DNA of 54,079 nt, from positions 1 through 54,079 of the forward strand of contig CAZDBA010000007.1 in assembly GCA_964503615.1 (NCBI GenBank), read 5' to 3'. This document shows, one piece after another, positions 1-8,109 of the stretch. The translations under genes and the position numbers were made by a program. The DNA is from CAZDBA01 sp964503615. Its GTDB lineage: Bacteria; Planctomycetota; Planctomycetia; Pirellulales; Pirellulaceae. The stretch's first letter is position 1. Every line of letters starts with the position of its first letter. The notes under the pieces were generated by a model that worked only from the letters and a program-made list of their open reading frames with translations, ran no database searches and was not told where the DNA came from.

Positions 1-216
1 AACCAATGAGTGCAGGCATGCTTACGCGATTGATGTGGCTGTGGTTAACGTTGCGTGAGCATGTTTTGGGTGGCAAGCTTGAAACAGCCATTGTGGCTCG
101 CGTAAACATGGCACCCCGGCCGCCCTGTACCGCATAAACAACAACATTCAAGTAACTTGCCTCGGTCGATGGGACGTCCGACACACCGGCGAACGAACAG
201 GCAGAACCGCTCGCAT

Positions 217-1362
217 TTACTCCAGAAACTTCGTTTCTTCGTCGTGCATCTGTTCGATTTCTACGAGTTCTTCGACCCAGATTCGGATGTCGTTTTCGTA
301 TTCGCTGGCGAGATCGCCGATAATCAACTGGCGGTGGAAAGCTCCCGCGCCGTCTTCTTGGGTTTCCGCTAATTCGGCACTGGCGAAACGCGCTGAGGGA
401 TCAGGCGAAACCATGCCCTGCAAAAAGGTCATCAACAGCTCGCTGCATACGACTTCCTCGGGCAATAAATCGGGCAGTCGTTCCAGTAAAGTTTCTTTCG
501 CTTTAATCAAGTCCGGAAGATCTTTGATGCCGCTGAAAACGGGCCGTCCCGCTAACAGTTCCACCGTCACATAGCCGAGACTGGCTAAGTCGCTCAAGTG
601 CGTAGCCGGTTCACCGTTCAAAACTTCGATCGCAGCATAAGCTGGCGTACACGCGCGACGACTGGGTGGGGAATCGAAGTAATAGGCGGACCCGATATCG
701 ATGATTTTTGCGTGCCCACTTCGCTTGAGCATAATGTTGGCAGGTTTAATGTCGCTGTGAACGATGCCTTCGCGATGCAGTGCGGCCAGAGCCTCAAGAC
801 AATCGCGAACGATCGCAATCGCTACGCCGGCTTTGAATCTTGGCTGTTCGGGTCCGGCCGTAACGAGGACTCGGTTAATGTGGTCCCAACGTTTCTCACT
901 AACACGCTCTCTGACAACTCCGAACATTTTTGGGGTTAGCAATCGTCTGAGATCAAACCCATCGACCCATTCCATTACCATCATGCGAACGCGTTGGCGG
1001 TCAAGGAAATTGTGAACGACGACCAGGTTGTCATGTTGGATGCGAGCCACCCCAGCAGCAACTGATCCGATGCGACCCATATCTTCGTCGTAGTGTTCCG
1101 GCGAATTGTATCGCTCGGGCGAAAAGATCTTCAGGGCGACAGGCAAAGTAAACCCATCGGTACCACGACGTTCGGTCAGGTAAACGATCCCCTGCCCTCC
1201 CGTTCCCAGCAGCCTCAGGAATTTTAAGTGTGTCGTCCAACTGAGCTTTTTTCTGGCAACGATCCGGTCGTAAAACTTCATCAGTTTCGGACATTGCGGA
1301 CGTCCGAATTCGCCATAAGCGGTTCGGGTAGGCGAGATCTCATCGCCTGAGGTCAAGTTCAT
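217..1362 (-). CDS. Serine/threonine protein kinase (PknB-like)
   Basis: Hanks-type Ser/Thr kinase, soluble, about 381 residues. Seen in the sequence: the glycine-rich loop GTGGQGIVYL (residues about 53-62), the VALKIF lysine, the catalytic loop HSDIKPAN, and DIG in place of DFG. An APE-like segment (PAYAAIEV) and the GRPVFSG helix follow. The catalytic Asp and Asn are present, but the Arg of HRD is Ser, so this is a non-RD kinase that may not need activation-loop phosphorylation (inference). No transmembrane segment or sensor domain is visible; about 40 residues precede the kinase fold and an acidic tail follows. The frame is open to a TTG at 1386; I prefer the ATG at 1362. Neither has a clear Shine-Dalgarno sequence. 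Its substrate cannot be told from the context. Confidence 0.9.
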   Translation of the reverse strand: MNLTSGDEISPTRTAYGEFGRPQCPKLMKFYDRIVARKKLSWTTHLKFLRLLGTGGQGIVYLTERRGTDGFTLPVALKIFSPERYNSPEHYDEDMGRIGSVAAGVARIQHDNLVVVHNFLDRQRVRMMVMEWVDGFDLRRLLTPKMFGVVRERVSEKRWDHINRVLVTAGPEQPRFKAGVAIAIVRDCLEALAALHREGIVHSDIKPANIMLKRSGHAKIIDIGSAYYFDSPPSRRACTPAYAAIEVLNGEPATHLSDLASLGYVTVELLAGRPVFSGIKDLPDLIKAKETLLERLPDLLPEEVVCSELLMTFLQGMVSPDPSARFASAELAETQEDGAGAFHRQLIIGDLASEYENDIRIWVEELVEIEQMHDEETKFLE

Positions 1363-1476
1363 CGTATTGGGAAGAAAGTCGTCCAATGGTCTGATTCAAA
1401 TACGAGGGTGTTTCAGGAAGCTTTATTTTATTTGCGAATCGAGGTTGGGGTCTATACCAACACTCGCAGAATCAAA

Positions 1477-2478
1477 TTAACTCAAAGATTTTGTTCGCCA
1501 ATCCAAAGGTACCCTGTTTTCGGGCCTGGGAAACCCAAGTTTTTTGTCAACCAAATTCAATAGTTTTTCACCGGCTCGAAATCGAGCCAGATTTTCGCAG
1601 AAAACGTCGGTCGTGTCGGTAAGTCGCCGTTTCGATTGTGCACCGATATGCGGAGTGATGACCACGTTTTCCATTTCCCATAGAGGCGACTCGTAAGGTA
1701 AAGGTTCGGGATCAACCACATCAATCCCCACACCGCTGAATTTTCCCTGTTCGATGGCCCGGATCAGTTCGTCCGTATCCACCACCGATCCTCTGCCAAC
1801 GTTGATCAGGTAGGAGCCCGGTCGCATCGCATCGAACTCGTATCGCCCGAAAACGGAATTGGTTTCTTCGGTTAAGGGTAACGTGATAATGACAACGTCC
1901 GATTGATTCAAAACCTGGACCAGCGCGGAGGGCGGGTAGATCTTGTCCACGCCCTCGATCGTTTGGTCGTCAAAGACGTCGGTGCCCACAATTTGTGTTA
2001 CCCAAGGCCGCATGACTTGTGCAATTCGCTGGCCATTGCCGCCAAGTCCGATGATTCCCAGGCTTTTTCCGGTCAGGTCGTCCGTGTATTTCCGTGAGTA
2101 GATTCGCTGCTTTTGAGCGTCGTGGAACGTTTTCATGTTCCGAATTAGGCCGAACAGCAAGGCAGTGGCCGTTTCAGCGACTTGATTGGCAAACAAAGCC
2201 GACGCTCCGCTGACCGTGATGTTGGATTCGACCACGGCTGGATGCATACAATGATCCAGCCCAGCTGCTGAGGATTGAATCCATTTGAGATTGCCCGCGG
2301 CGACGATTGCTGGCCAATCTACGGGGACTTTGACATGCCCGCAAAACAGGTCCGCTTCGGGCAGCAGCTGCGGAAGTTCCTCCTGCTTGGCCAAGACAAC
2401 CTCGTACTCGCGAGCTGCCGTTTTAATTTGATGAACAAGCTCGTCGGTGGCCGGAAAGCCTAGTACGATTTTTCCCAT
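1477..2478 (-). CDS. D-2-hydroxyacid dehydrogenase family protein
   Basis: NAD(P)-dependent dehydrogenase of the D-isomer-specific 2-hydroxyacid family, which interconverts 2-oxoacids and D-2-hydroxyacids. Visible: the Rossmann motif GIIGLGGNGQRIA, the NVGRGSVVDTDEL segment with the substrate-binding Arg, the Glu of DVVDPEPLP, and the catalytic His in TPHIGAQS. Length (333 residues) is normal for the family. The frame extends upstream to an ATG at 2532, but the extra 18 residues are not typical, and the usual family N-terminus (MGKIVLGF) begins at 2478. The exact substrate (glyoxylate/hydroxypyruvate, phosphoglycerate, other) cannot be decided. Phosphoglycerate dehydrogenase is less likely because no ACT domain follows. 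Confidence 0.9.
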   Translation of the reverse strand: MGKIVLGFPATDELVHQIKTAAREYEVVLAKQEELPQLLPEADLFCGHVKVPVDWPAIVAAGNLKWIQSSAAGLDHCMHPAVVESNITVSGASALFANQVAETATALLFGLIRNMKTFHDAQKQRIYSRKYTDDLTGKSLGIIGLGGNGQRIAQVMRPWVTQIVGTDVFDDQTIEGVDKIYPPSALVQVLNQSDVVIITLPLTEETNSVFGRYEFDAMRPGSYLINVGRGSVVDTDELIRAIEQGKFSGVGIDVVDPEPLPYESPLWEMENVVITPHIGAQSKRRLTDTTDVFCENLARFRAGEKLLNLVDKKLGFPRPENRVPLDWRTKSLS

Positions 2479-2686
2479 GACGTGGAGGACTCGTTGTTTA
2501 GATGGTTCATAAATGATTCGCCACGCAGGCAAATCTGCTCAATCGATATTTGAACATTATCGAAGAAATATCCAAGCCGGGCAATTTCGCCGCTGGGGCT
2601 TTATTAGTCTCGGTTGTAAAATACGGGCTTTCCAAATTGCAAACCTCTTGCGTGACACTTCTTGGACTACTCTTTAAAGGGAACTA

Positions 2687-3037
2687 ATGAACACGAAAGA
2701 AGTCTCACTACGGAGCGCCCAAGAGACGGTCGATGAGTGGATTCGCGATATCGGCGTCACCTATTTTTCCGAATTGACGAATCTTGCCGTGCTGATGGAA
2801 GAGGTCGGTGAACTTGCACGATTGATGTCGCGTCAGTTTGGGGAACAAAGCTTTAAAGAATCGGATAAAAATCGCGACTTGGGCGACGAAATGGCAGATA
2901 TACTCTTTGTGTTGATCTGTCTGGCTAACCAAACGGGCGTCGACTTGACTCAGGCATTTTGCGAAAACTTGAAAAAGAAGACTAACCGCGATTTCGATCG
3001 ACATAAATCAAACCCAAAGCTCACCAAACCGCAATGA
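2687..3037 (+). CDS. MazG-like nucleotide pyrophosphohydrolase
   Basis: Small all-alpha NTP pyrophosphohydrolase, 116 residues, about the size of single-domain MazG-like proteins. The metal-binding pattern ExxE(x)nExxD is visible: E38/E39/E42 in MEEVGELA, and E68 and D71 in GDEMADILF. Such enzymes hydrolyse (d)NTPs, often damaged ones, to NMP and pyrophosphate. The ATG at 2687 has a good Shine-Dalgarno (AAAGGGA) just upstream. Its stop codon overlaps the start of the next gene in an ATGA arrangement, so the two are translationally coupled. The coupling to a pterin/7-deazapurine synthase suggests a role in nucleotide handling, but the substrate is unknown. Confidence 0.9.
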   Translation: MNTKEVSLRSAQETVDEWIRDIGVTYFSELTNLAVLMEEVGELARLMSRQFGEQSFKESDKNRDLGDEMADILFVLICLANQTGVDLTQAFCENLKKKTNRDFDRHKSNPKLTKPQ

Positions 3038-3525
3038 ACATTTCCCTGATGCGACGAATCTCCTTTTGTGCTGGCCATCGGCTGTTGGGGCACGAAGGCA
3101 AGTGTGCCAACCTTCATGGCCACAATTACGTTGCAGAAATCTATGTGTCTGGCTCCGAATTCGATTCAGTGGGCCGCGTCGTCGATTTTGCCGTGATCAA
3201 TAAACTCTTTAAAGGGTGGATTGATGAGAACTGGGACCATGGCATGATCCTCTTTAATGAGGACGTCCAGGCGCTTAACGCTTTAGCGGCCGTGACGCCG
3301 AACAAGGTGTTCCCGTTGCCGTTTAATCCGACGGCGGAGAATATGGCAAGGTATTTGCTGACTGAGGTCGGGCCTAGCCTGCTTGATTCTGTTAAGGGAT
3401 ACAATTTGCAGCTGACCAAAGTTGTCATCTGGGAAACGGAAAAGTCTTCGGCGACAGCTGAACTTGGTTCGCCTACCGGTTCAGATAGTAGCTGGTCGCA
3501 AAGCGAGTCAACTTCGCAGAATTAA
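3034..3525 (+). CDS. queD: 6-pyruvoyl-tetrahydropterin synthase / QueD family protein
   Basis: Tunnel-fold enzyme of the PTPS/QueD family, 163 residues. Zinc ligands are visible as H15 (FCAGH) and H28/H30 (LHGHN). The catalytic Cys is C24, and D68-H69 (WDHG) and E134 (WETEK) complete the usual set. QueD makes 6-carboxy-5,6,7,8-tetrahydropterin for queuosine and other 7-deazaguanines; true PTPS makes pterin cofactor. The Cys spacing fits QueD-like members, but no queC, queE or queF lies nearby, so the symbol is tentative. The start overlaps the mazG-like stop (ATGA at 3034-3037). The C-terminal 25 residues are Ser-rich and beyond the conserved fold. Confidence 0.85.
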   Translation: MNISLMRRISFCAGHRLLGHEGKCANLHGHNYVAEIYVSGSEFDSVGRVVDFAVINKLFKGWIDENWDHGMILFNEDVQALNALAAVTPNKVFPLPFNPTAENMARYLLTEVGPSLLDSVKGYNLQLTKVVIWETEKSSATAELGSPTGSDSSWSQSESTSQN

Positions 3526-3889
3526 ACGCAGCACAGCTGATGCGTTAATAAGGCTTGCGCTCCGTTCCTCGCTAACGCGTCGGGTTACCATGCCAGACCG
3601 CTTCAGCGTCTGGCAACTGGAAACCCGTGACGGAACCCGNNNNNNNNNNNNNNNNNNNNNNNNNNNNNNNNNNNNNNNNNNNNNNNNNNNNNNNNNNNNN
3701 NNNNNNNNNNNNNNNNNNNNNNNNNNNNNNNNNNNNNNNAACCCGTGACGGAACCCGCGGCGTAAGCGAGGATGGAAGGCAAGTTCCCTTGCCAACGCGA
3801 CGCGTTACTGATGGTTAGAGGTTGCCGGCTACTGCTTTCGATGTAAAAATAGCGTTAGCAAATTAGTGGTTCAAAGGATTTTGTTGTCG
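3526..3889 (+). other. Intergenic region with dispersed repeats and a scaffold gap
   Basis: No gene is visible. The stretch carries short planctomycete-style repeats: the complement of GCGTTAGCGAGGA near 3570-3590 and GCGTAAGCGAGGATGG near 3759-3774. Between them lies a 100-N scaffold gap (3640-3739). An identical 18-base word, AACCCGTGACGGAACCCG, sits directly on each side of the gap (3622-3639 and 3740-3757). The join was therefore probably made across a repeat, and the true distance is unknown. Confidence 0.8.
3640..3739. other. Assembly gap (100 N)
   Basis: A run of exactly 100 N, as used for gaps of unknown size. It is flanked on both sides by the same 18-base word, so the missing part may be a tandem repeat array or nothing at all. 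Confidence 0.99.
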
Positions 3890-4081
3890 ATGCCAATTTA
3901 CGAGTACCAGTGCGAGTCGTGTAAAAAACTGTGTGAGCTGCTTGTCCGTTCAAACGAAACTCCCGCGTGCCCAGAGTGTGGCAGTGTAAAGCTTTCCAAG
4001 CAGTTCAGCCTGCCGGCGACTCCCAAAGCGGGCGGAGGCAATCCTGGCAGCATGCCGATCATGCCCAGCGGCGGCGGATGA
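3890..4081 (+). CDS. FmdB family zinc-ribbon protein
   Basis: Small protein (63 residues) of the FmdB/CxxC_CxxC_SSSS family. It begins with the family signature MPIYEYQC and has two CxxC knuckles (C8/C11 and C27/C30) that should bind one zinc. The tail is rich in Gly, Pro and Met. The family is named after a putative regulator of formamidase, but its molecular role is generally unproven. The frame extends to a GTG at 3866, yet the conserved N-terminus and the AAAGGA at 3873-3878 point to the ATG at 3890. The gene stands alone between a repeat-rich spacer and the deacetylase gene. Confidence 0.9.
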   Translation: MPIYEYQCESCKKLCELLVRSNETPACPECGSVKLSKQFSLPATPKAGGGNPGSMPIMPSGGG

Positions 4082-4159
4082 CGACCCGACTGCGGCCCGG
4101 GCGGCTGCCACTAATCTAAAAACGACCTGGTTGAGAACGGCAAGAGAACGGCAAGAGTT

Positions 4160-5071
4160 TTGAGGCTTTACTACTCAGACACCTTCGAGTTACCGTTGCC
4201 TCAGCGCCATCGTTTTCCGATGGCAAAGTATCGCTTGCTGCGCGAAAGGATCGGGCAGAGTGAGCATCTTTCTCATTGCCAGTTGTTGATCCCCGACGCA
4301 GCGACGGATGAACAGTTGTTGACCTGTCACACCGCAGACTATCTTGGGAAAATCAAAACGGGCGATTTGAGTGATCTGGAGGTTCGCAGGATTGGATTTC
4401 CTTGGTCGAAAAAACTGGTGGAACGTTCTCGTCGTTCAACCGGCGCCAGTATCTCGGCTGGACTTAGTGCCTTGGAAGATGGGCTGTCTGTAAATTTGGC
4501 CGGTGGCACCCATCACAGCTTTGCCGATTCTGGGCAAGGGTTTTGTGTGTTCAACGACGTTTGCGTAGCGGCCCATGTGCTTCAGGAACGGTCGCTGATT
4601 CAGTCGGCTCTGTTTTTCGATTGTGATGTACATCAGGGAAATGGAACGGCCAGTATTGCTCGCAACAATCCGAATCTTTATGCCTGCTCATTACACGGTG
4701 ACAAGAACTACCCGTTTAGAAAAATGGAAAGCGACTTGGATGTGGCGCTGCCGAGTGGGTGCGATGACGATCAGTATTTGGCCGAAACAGAATTGGCTTT
4801 GAGTCGAGTCACCGCGGAGTTTGAGCCCGATATCGTTTTCTATCTTGCCGGTGCAGATCCGTTTGCGGGCGATCGCTTGGGGTTGTTGTCGCTTACCAAA
4901 GACGGATTGCGACAGCGAGACGAGTTGGTGTTGAACTTCTTTCGCGCGCGAAACGTTCCGGTAGCGATATCGATGGCGGGTGGTTATGCGCCCGAGATTT
5001 CGGATATCGTCGACATTCACTTTGCGACGGTCGAAACGGCTGCAAAACTTTCCCAAAAAACGAAAGTGTGA
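4160..5071 (+). CDS. Histone deacetylase family hydrolase
   Basis: Zinc-dependent deacetylase of the arginase/HDAC fold, 303 residues. Bacterial members remove acyl groups from small amines or proteins (acetoin utilisation protein and acetylpolyamine amidohydrolase are known relatives). Visible active-site parts: the His pair in GTHHSF (H118/H119), zinc ligands D156 and H158 in DCDVHQGNGT, D233 in GADPFAGD, and Tyr276 in AGGY. All catalytic positions are intact. The start is a TTG at 4160, where the family N-terminus (RLYYSD) begins, with AAGAG a few bases upstream. The protein should be cytoplasmic. The substrate cannot be told from the neighbours. Confidence 0.92.
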   Translation: MRLYYSDTFELPLPQRHRFPMAKYRLLRERIGQSEHLSHCQLLIPDAATDEQLLTCHTADYLGKIKTGDLSDLEVRRIGFPWSKKLVERSRRSTGASISAGLSALEDGLSVNLAGGTHHSFADSGQGFCVFNDVCVAAHVLQERSLIQSALFFDCDVHQGNGTASIARNNPNLYACSLHGDKNYPFRKMESDLDVALPSGCDDDQYLAETELALSRVTAEFEPDIVFYLAGADPFAGDRLGLLSLTKDGLRQRDELVLNFFRARNVPVAISMAGGYAPEISDIVDIHFATVETAAKLSQKTKV

Positions 5072-5714
5072 GTTGCAGGATTAAAATTCGAACCTTCTTT
5101 CATCGCTTCATCTTCTTAATGGGGGTCAGTACGGTCCCGTTCGGTTTCGGCGATTGAAAATGCAACGCTTGCATTTAGGTTCATGTCGCATTCATCTCGA
5201 TCAAGACAGCCAGATGGACTTAATTGGCCTCCGTTGTCCTTTCGATCACAACCGATACTGTAGAGGGTAAAGTTGGATCGTGAAGCCGTAGTTCGATAGC
5301 TCAACTCCCTTGGATGGGAGGGTAAGTCTTCATCCGCAAAAGGATCTAGAGGGACCTCGGATTATCTGAACACTTTGGAAATCGATTTGCGCATGATGGT
5401 TAGGTGTTCGCATATCGTATCAATTTCTTAACCCGTTTTGCTCGATTTCCAAATTTTGGGATATTTTTCGGGTTAGGTGATCAAAGGTTCAGGTGGCTTC
5501 AAATTTTAATGGGTGGCTATATAATTCTGCTGCTGGTTATCTCGCTGCGAAATTGAGATCGAAGCATTCGATCATTGCGAGCGACAGGGGGCTTGCCGGT
5601 TCGTTGCCTGCGGAAACCGGCGGCTAGCGCACTGCCGCTCACTGGATTGAGAAGTATTCCCAACGGTGATACTTGAAATTAGCCGAACATCCAACCAATT
5701 GAAAAGGAAATCGA
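5072..5714 (+). other. Long intergenic region, no gene recognised
   Basis: About 640 bases without a convincing coding frame. The only reading frame over 60 codons (5116-5304, minus strand) has no family features and no ribosome site. A G+C-rich inverted repeat (GCCGGTT and AACCGGC arms around 5595-5617) resembles a dispersed palindromic element. A second small hairpin, CTCCC/GGGAG, lies near 5305-5320. The last 20 bases hold the Shine-Dalgarno of the Nudix gene. No known RNA family was recognised. Confidence 0.5.
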
Positions 5715-6326
5715 ATGAGTGTTGTTGCAATGGAACATGTGATGGTAGTTCCGACTTCGTTGTTTCATGAGATCGGTTATTTTCAGGGTTTCTGTGACGA
5801 CACACAAAAGTACCTTGATCGCTTGCTGGATCCGGAAGTTACAAGCTATTTGCCTCGTAACGAGATGGAAGAAGATCCCTCGTACAAGCAATTGATTCCT
5901 TACTGCATTTTTCGTTATACCGATGACCAAGGAGTCACAAGCGTTTTTCAGTACACGCGAGGTTCTGGGCAAGGCGAATCCCGTTTACACGATCGACGTA
6001 GCGTCGGAATCGGCGGGCATGTTTCGACACTTGATTCTGGTAGTAGTGAACCGTATCGCGAAGGGATGCGGCGGGAACTGGACGAAGAGGTCGAAATCAA
6101 AACGGAATATTCGGAAAGTTGCGTTGGCTTGATCAACGATGATGAGAACGAGGTTGGGAAAGTGCACCTAGGTATCGTTCACATTTTGGATGTCCAGTCG
6201 CCTGAGGTTCTGCCACGCGAGGAGGATATCGCCAATGCGGGCTTTGTACCCGTTTCTGAGTTGATGAACGATATCGAGGGCTTTGAGACGTGGTCAAAGA
6301 TCTGCTTGCAGGCTTTGTTCGGCTAA
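5715..6326 (+). CDS. Nudix hydrolase-like protein
   Basis: A 203-residue protein with a Nudix-type catalytic helix. E112, then seven residues, then R120-E121-L-D-E124-E125-V fits the Ex7REUxEE core. The Gly that normally follows is Glu, and the preceding GGHV loop carries an insertion. The family hydrolyses nucleoside diphosphates linked to other groups, using Mg2+ at the REUxEE glutamates. About 90 N-terminal residues (including a YxPRNEMEEDP-like stretch) precede the Nudix fold, as in a group of larger bacterial Nudix proteins often labelled phosphoesterase. The start ATG has AAAGGAAA upstream. The substrate is unknown. Confidence 0.82.
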   Translation: MSVVAMEHVMVVPTSLFHEIGYFQGFCDDTQKYLDRLLDPEVTSYLPRNEMEEDPSYKQLIPYCIFRYTDDQGVTSVFQYTRGSGQGESRLHDRRSVGIGGHVSTLDSGSSEPYREGMRRELDEEVEIKTEYSESCVGLINDDENEVGKVHLGIVHILDVQSPEVLPREEDIANAGFVPVSELMNDIEGFETWSKICLQALFG

Positions 6327-6610
6327 ACAGCATTGTTGCCTATCGCTCGGCGAAAAATGTGTCAGTCCCGTCAGTCCCTGTTTTCGTGGGAGCAGAAGGT
6401 GACTTTAGGGACAAAGCGTGTTGTCTAGTTCGGAATTAACCGATAAATCTCGGTCGTTTGGCCGGATTTAGCCTTGGTCAGCTGAAATAGATCTAGACAA
6501 CTGGATTGTGGCAGCGAAAAATGACGATTGATAGAAAGAGGAATGTTATTCTTTCTGGGCAGGCGGAATTAAATCACCTGACCAAAAATCTGGATCACGG
6601 AGTTTAAAAT

Positions 6611-6943
6611 ATGGCAATTATCTTGACTGAGCGTGCCGCCAAAGAAGTCCAACGGTTTTTAACCGAAGGCGACTTTGAGGATGGTGCTGCTCTGCGAGTT
6701 GCAGTAAGCGGCGGCGGCTGATCAGGCTTCAATTACAGCTTGGATATCGCAGCAGATTACGACGAAGCTAAAGATAACAAAATCGAACAGCACGGCGTCG
6801 AAGTCATTGTAGATAAGAAAAGCGACTTGTACCTGGATGGTACAACTGTTGATTATCATGACGGTCTTGAGCAACGAGGATTCAGTTTTACGAATCCCAA
6901 CGCGAATAAGACTTGTGGATGTGGGAATTCGTTTAGCGTTTAA
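6611..6943 (+). CDS. HesB/IscA-type Fe-S assembly protein with in-frame TGA (candidate selenoprotein)
   Basis: A-type iron-sulfur carrier of 110 residues, if the TGA at 6719-6721 (codon 37) is read through. From the ATG at 6611 the frame gives an IscA-like start (MAIILTERAAKEVQRF), then RVAVSGGG, the TGA, then SGFNYSLD, and it ends with the family signature TCGCGNSF. The TGA occupies exactly the first of the three conserved Fe-S ligand cysteines (GGGC-SG). The 74 codons after it keep the IscA sequence without further damage. HesB-like selenoproteins with Sec at this site are known in some other bacteria, so Sec is the best reading. Alternatives are a nonsense mutation or a sequencing error. 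GGAG at 6599-6602 is a good ribosome site. A strong terminator follows at 6984-7024, so the gene is monocistronic. No sel genes are in the window. Confidence 0.8.
6736..6755 (+). promoter_or_regulatory. Candidate bacterial SECIS hairpin downstream of TGA
   Basis: The bases after the TGA can fold into a small hairpin: CAGCU (6736-6740) with AGCAG (6751-6755), one A-A mismatch, and a 10-base loop starting UGGAU. The loop begins 19 bases after the TGA and has G at its second position, which fits published rules for bacterial SECIS elements. The stem is weak (four pairs). A competing seven-pair stem (6722-6728 with 6737-6743, two of them G-U) lies closer to the TGA. Support is suggestive only. 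Confidence 0.35.
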
Positions 6944-6983
6944 CTCGTATGAGTTTTAGCTAACGTTTCAACATCGGACTAAA

Positions 6984-7024
6984 CAAAAAGGCTGGGTGAT
7001 CTTCTGATCGCCCAGCCTTTTTTT
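6984..7024 (+). terminator. Strong rho-independent terminator after hesB/iscA
   Basis: Near-perfect hairpin AAAGGCTGGG(T)GATC / GATC(G)CCCAGCCTTT with a four-base loop, followed by seven or more T. An A-run on the other side means it could also stop transcription of the convergent FKBP gene. Confidence 0.92.
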
Positions 7025-7080
7025 CGTGTCGAACTTCGTTGCCGATGTTGCTGATTCTGAACCAACAGAGATTGCGAAGT

Positions 7081-7857
7081 TTACTTTTTCGAGGGTAGTT
7101 CTCCACTCTGAGGCGCTGGGTCCACCTTCACGATTTCGATCAATTCCATTTCGAATATCAGTGTGGCATGAGGGCCGATAGGTGAATTCATTATAGGCAT
7201 GCCTCGTCGGTCACGTGGGCCTATTTCGCCGTAGGCGAGTTCACTGGGCAAGTAGGCTTCGATTTTGCCGCCCACTTTCATCTTTTGCAGGGCCTCGCTC
7301 ATACCGCGAACGACTCCGCTGACAGCGAAGTCTGCAGGAGGGCCATCACCGGTTTCATCAAAAACCGTTCCGTCAATCAAGCGACCTCGATATCGTAATC
7401 GGACTCGGTCGGTAGCAGTGGCCAACGGTCCTTCACCTTCAGCGATCACTTTGTATTGAACACCGCTTTCCAGCGCAATAACCCCTGCTTTGGTCTTGTT
7501 TTCGGCAAAGAACGTTTCGGCTTCGGCGATGTTCTTTTCCGAGGCCGCTTTACGTTTCGCAAGAATCTCCTCTCGCATCTTGGCGTCAAACGCTGTGCCA
7601 ACCGATTGGATTTCTTCCTGCGTCATGCCAATTTCTTCATTTGCAAAAGCCATACGTGCACCTTCTCGAATCTGGTTCAGATCCAATACGGCCCCCTGTT
7701 TAGCGAGCTGTGAAAAATAGCTATAGGCGATCAGCCGACTGGCTTTTTCGTTAAGGCTCAGCTCACCTTCCTGAGCCGCTCCGGCTACCGCATCCTGGGC
7801 TTGTACAATTGAACAGGTCAGCAAGCTGACCATCAAGAAAGTAAAAACACGTGTCAT
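7081..7857 (-). CDS. FKBP-type peptidyl-prolyl cis-trans isomerase, exported
   Basis: Exported prolyl isomerase of 258 residues. It has a signal peptide (MTRVFTFLMVSLLTCSIVQAQ, cleavage probably after AQA), then a helical FKBP N-terminal dimerisation domain (about 28-120). The FKBP catalytic domain (about 125-245) shows YRGRLIDGTVFDET, the FAVSGVVRGMSEAL region, and the AYG-type flap. The layout matches FkpA/Mip-like periplasmic folding factors. The start has AGGAG about nine bases upstream on the minus strand. It converges on the hesB-like gene and shares the terminator region. Confidence 0.93.
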   Translation of the reverse strand: MTRVFTFLMVSLLTCSIVQAQDAVAGAAQEGELSLNEKASRLIAYSYFSQLAKQGAVLDLNQIREGARMAFANEEIGMTQEEIQSVGTAFDAKMREEILAKRKAASEKNIAEAETFFAENKTKAGVIALESGVQYKVIAEGEGPLATATDRVRLRYRGRLIDGTVFDETGDGPPADFAVSGVVRGMSEALQKMKVGGKIEAYLPSELAYGEIGPRDRRGMPIMNSPIGPHATLIFEMELIEIVKVDPAPQSGELPSKK

Positions 7858-8109
7858 CTTTTTTAACTCCTGTTATCGTTCCATAAACCGGAGTTTCCAA
7901 GACTCGCATCGGCTTCGGTAGAATTAGGTTGGGTGGATAATTTCAATAGATTATATGGGTGGCCCCGACGACAAACTACGCCAAATAGAAGAGGCATTCT
8001 AAAAGATTCGCTTGGATTCGTTGGTGAAAGTCCTCGCAAAGCCTCGTGTGGATGACTCTGGTAGTCAACAAAGGTTGGGCAAATTTCAGAAAAACGAACC
8101 TGGCTGAAT

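Noticed and set aside
5116..5304. 62-codon minus-strand frame in the long intergenic region
   Set aside because: No motif, no ribosome site, unusual composition; probably chance.
6740..6943. Separate small gene starting at a TTG after the hesB TGA
   Set aside because: Upstream codons 6611-6718 continue the same IscA family domain in frame and carry the ribosome site. A start at 6740 would remove a third of the fold.
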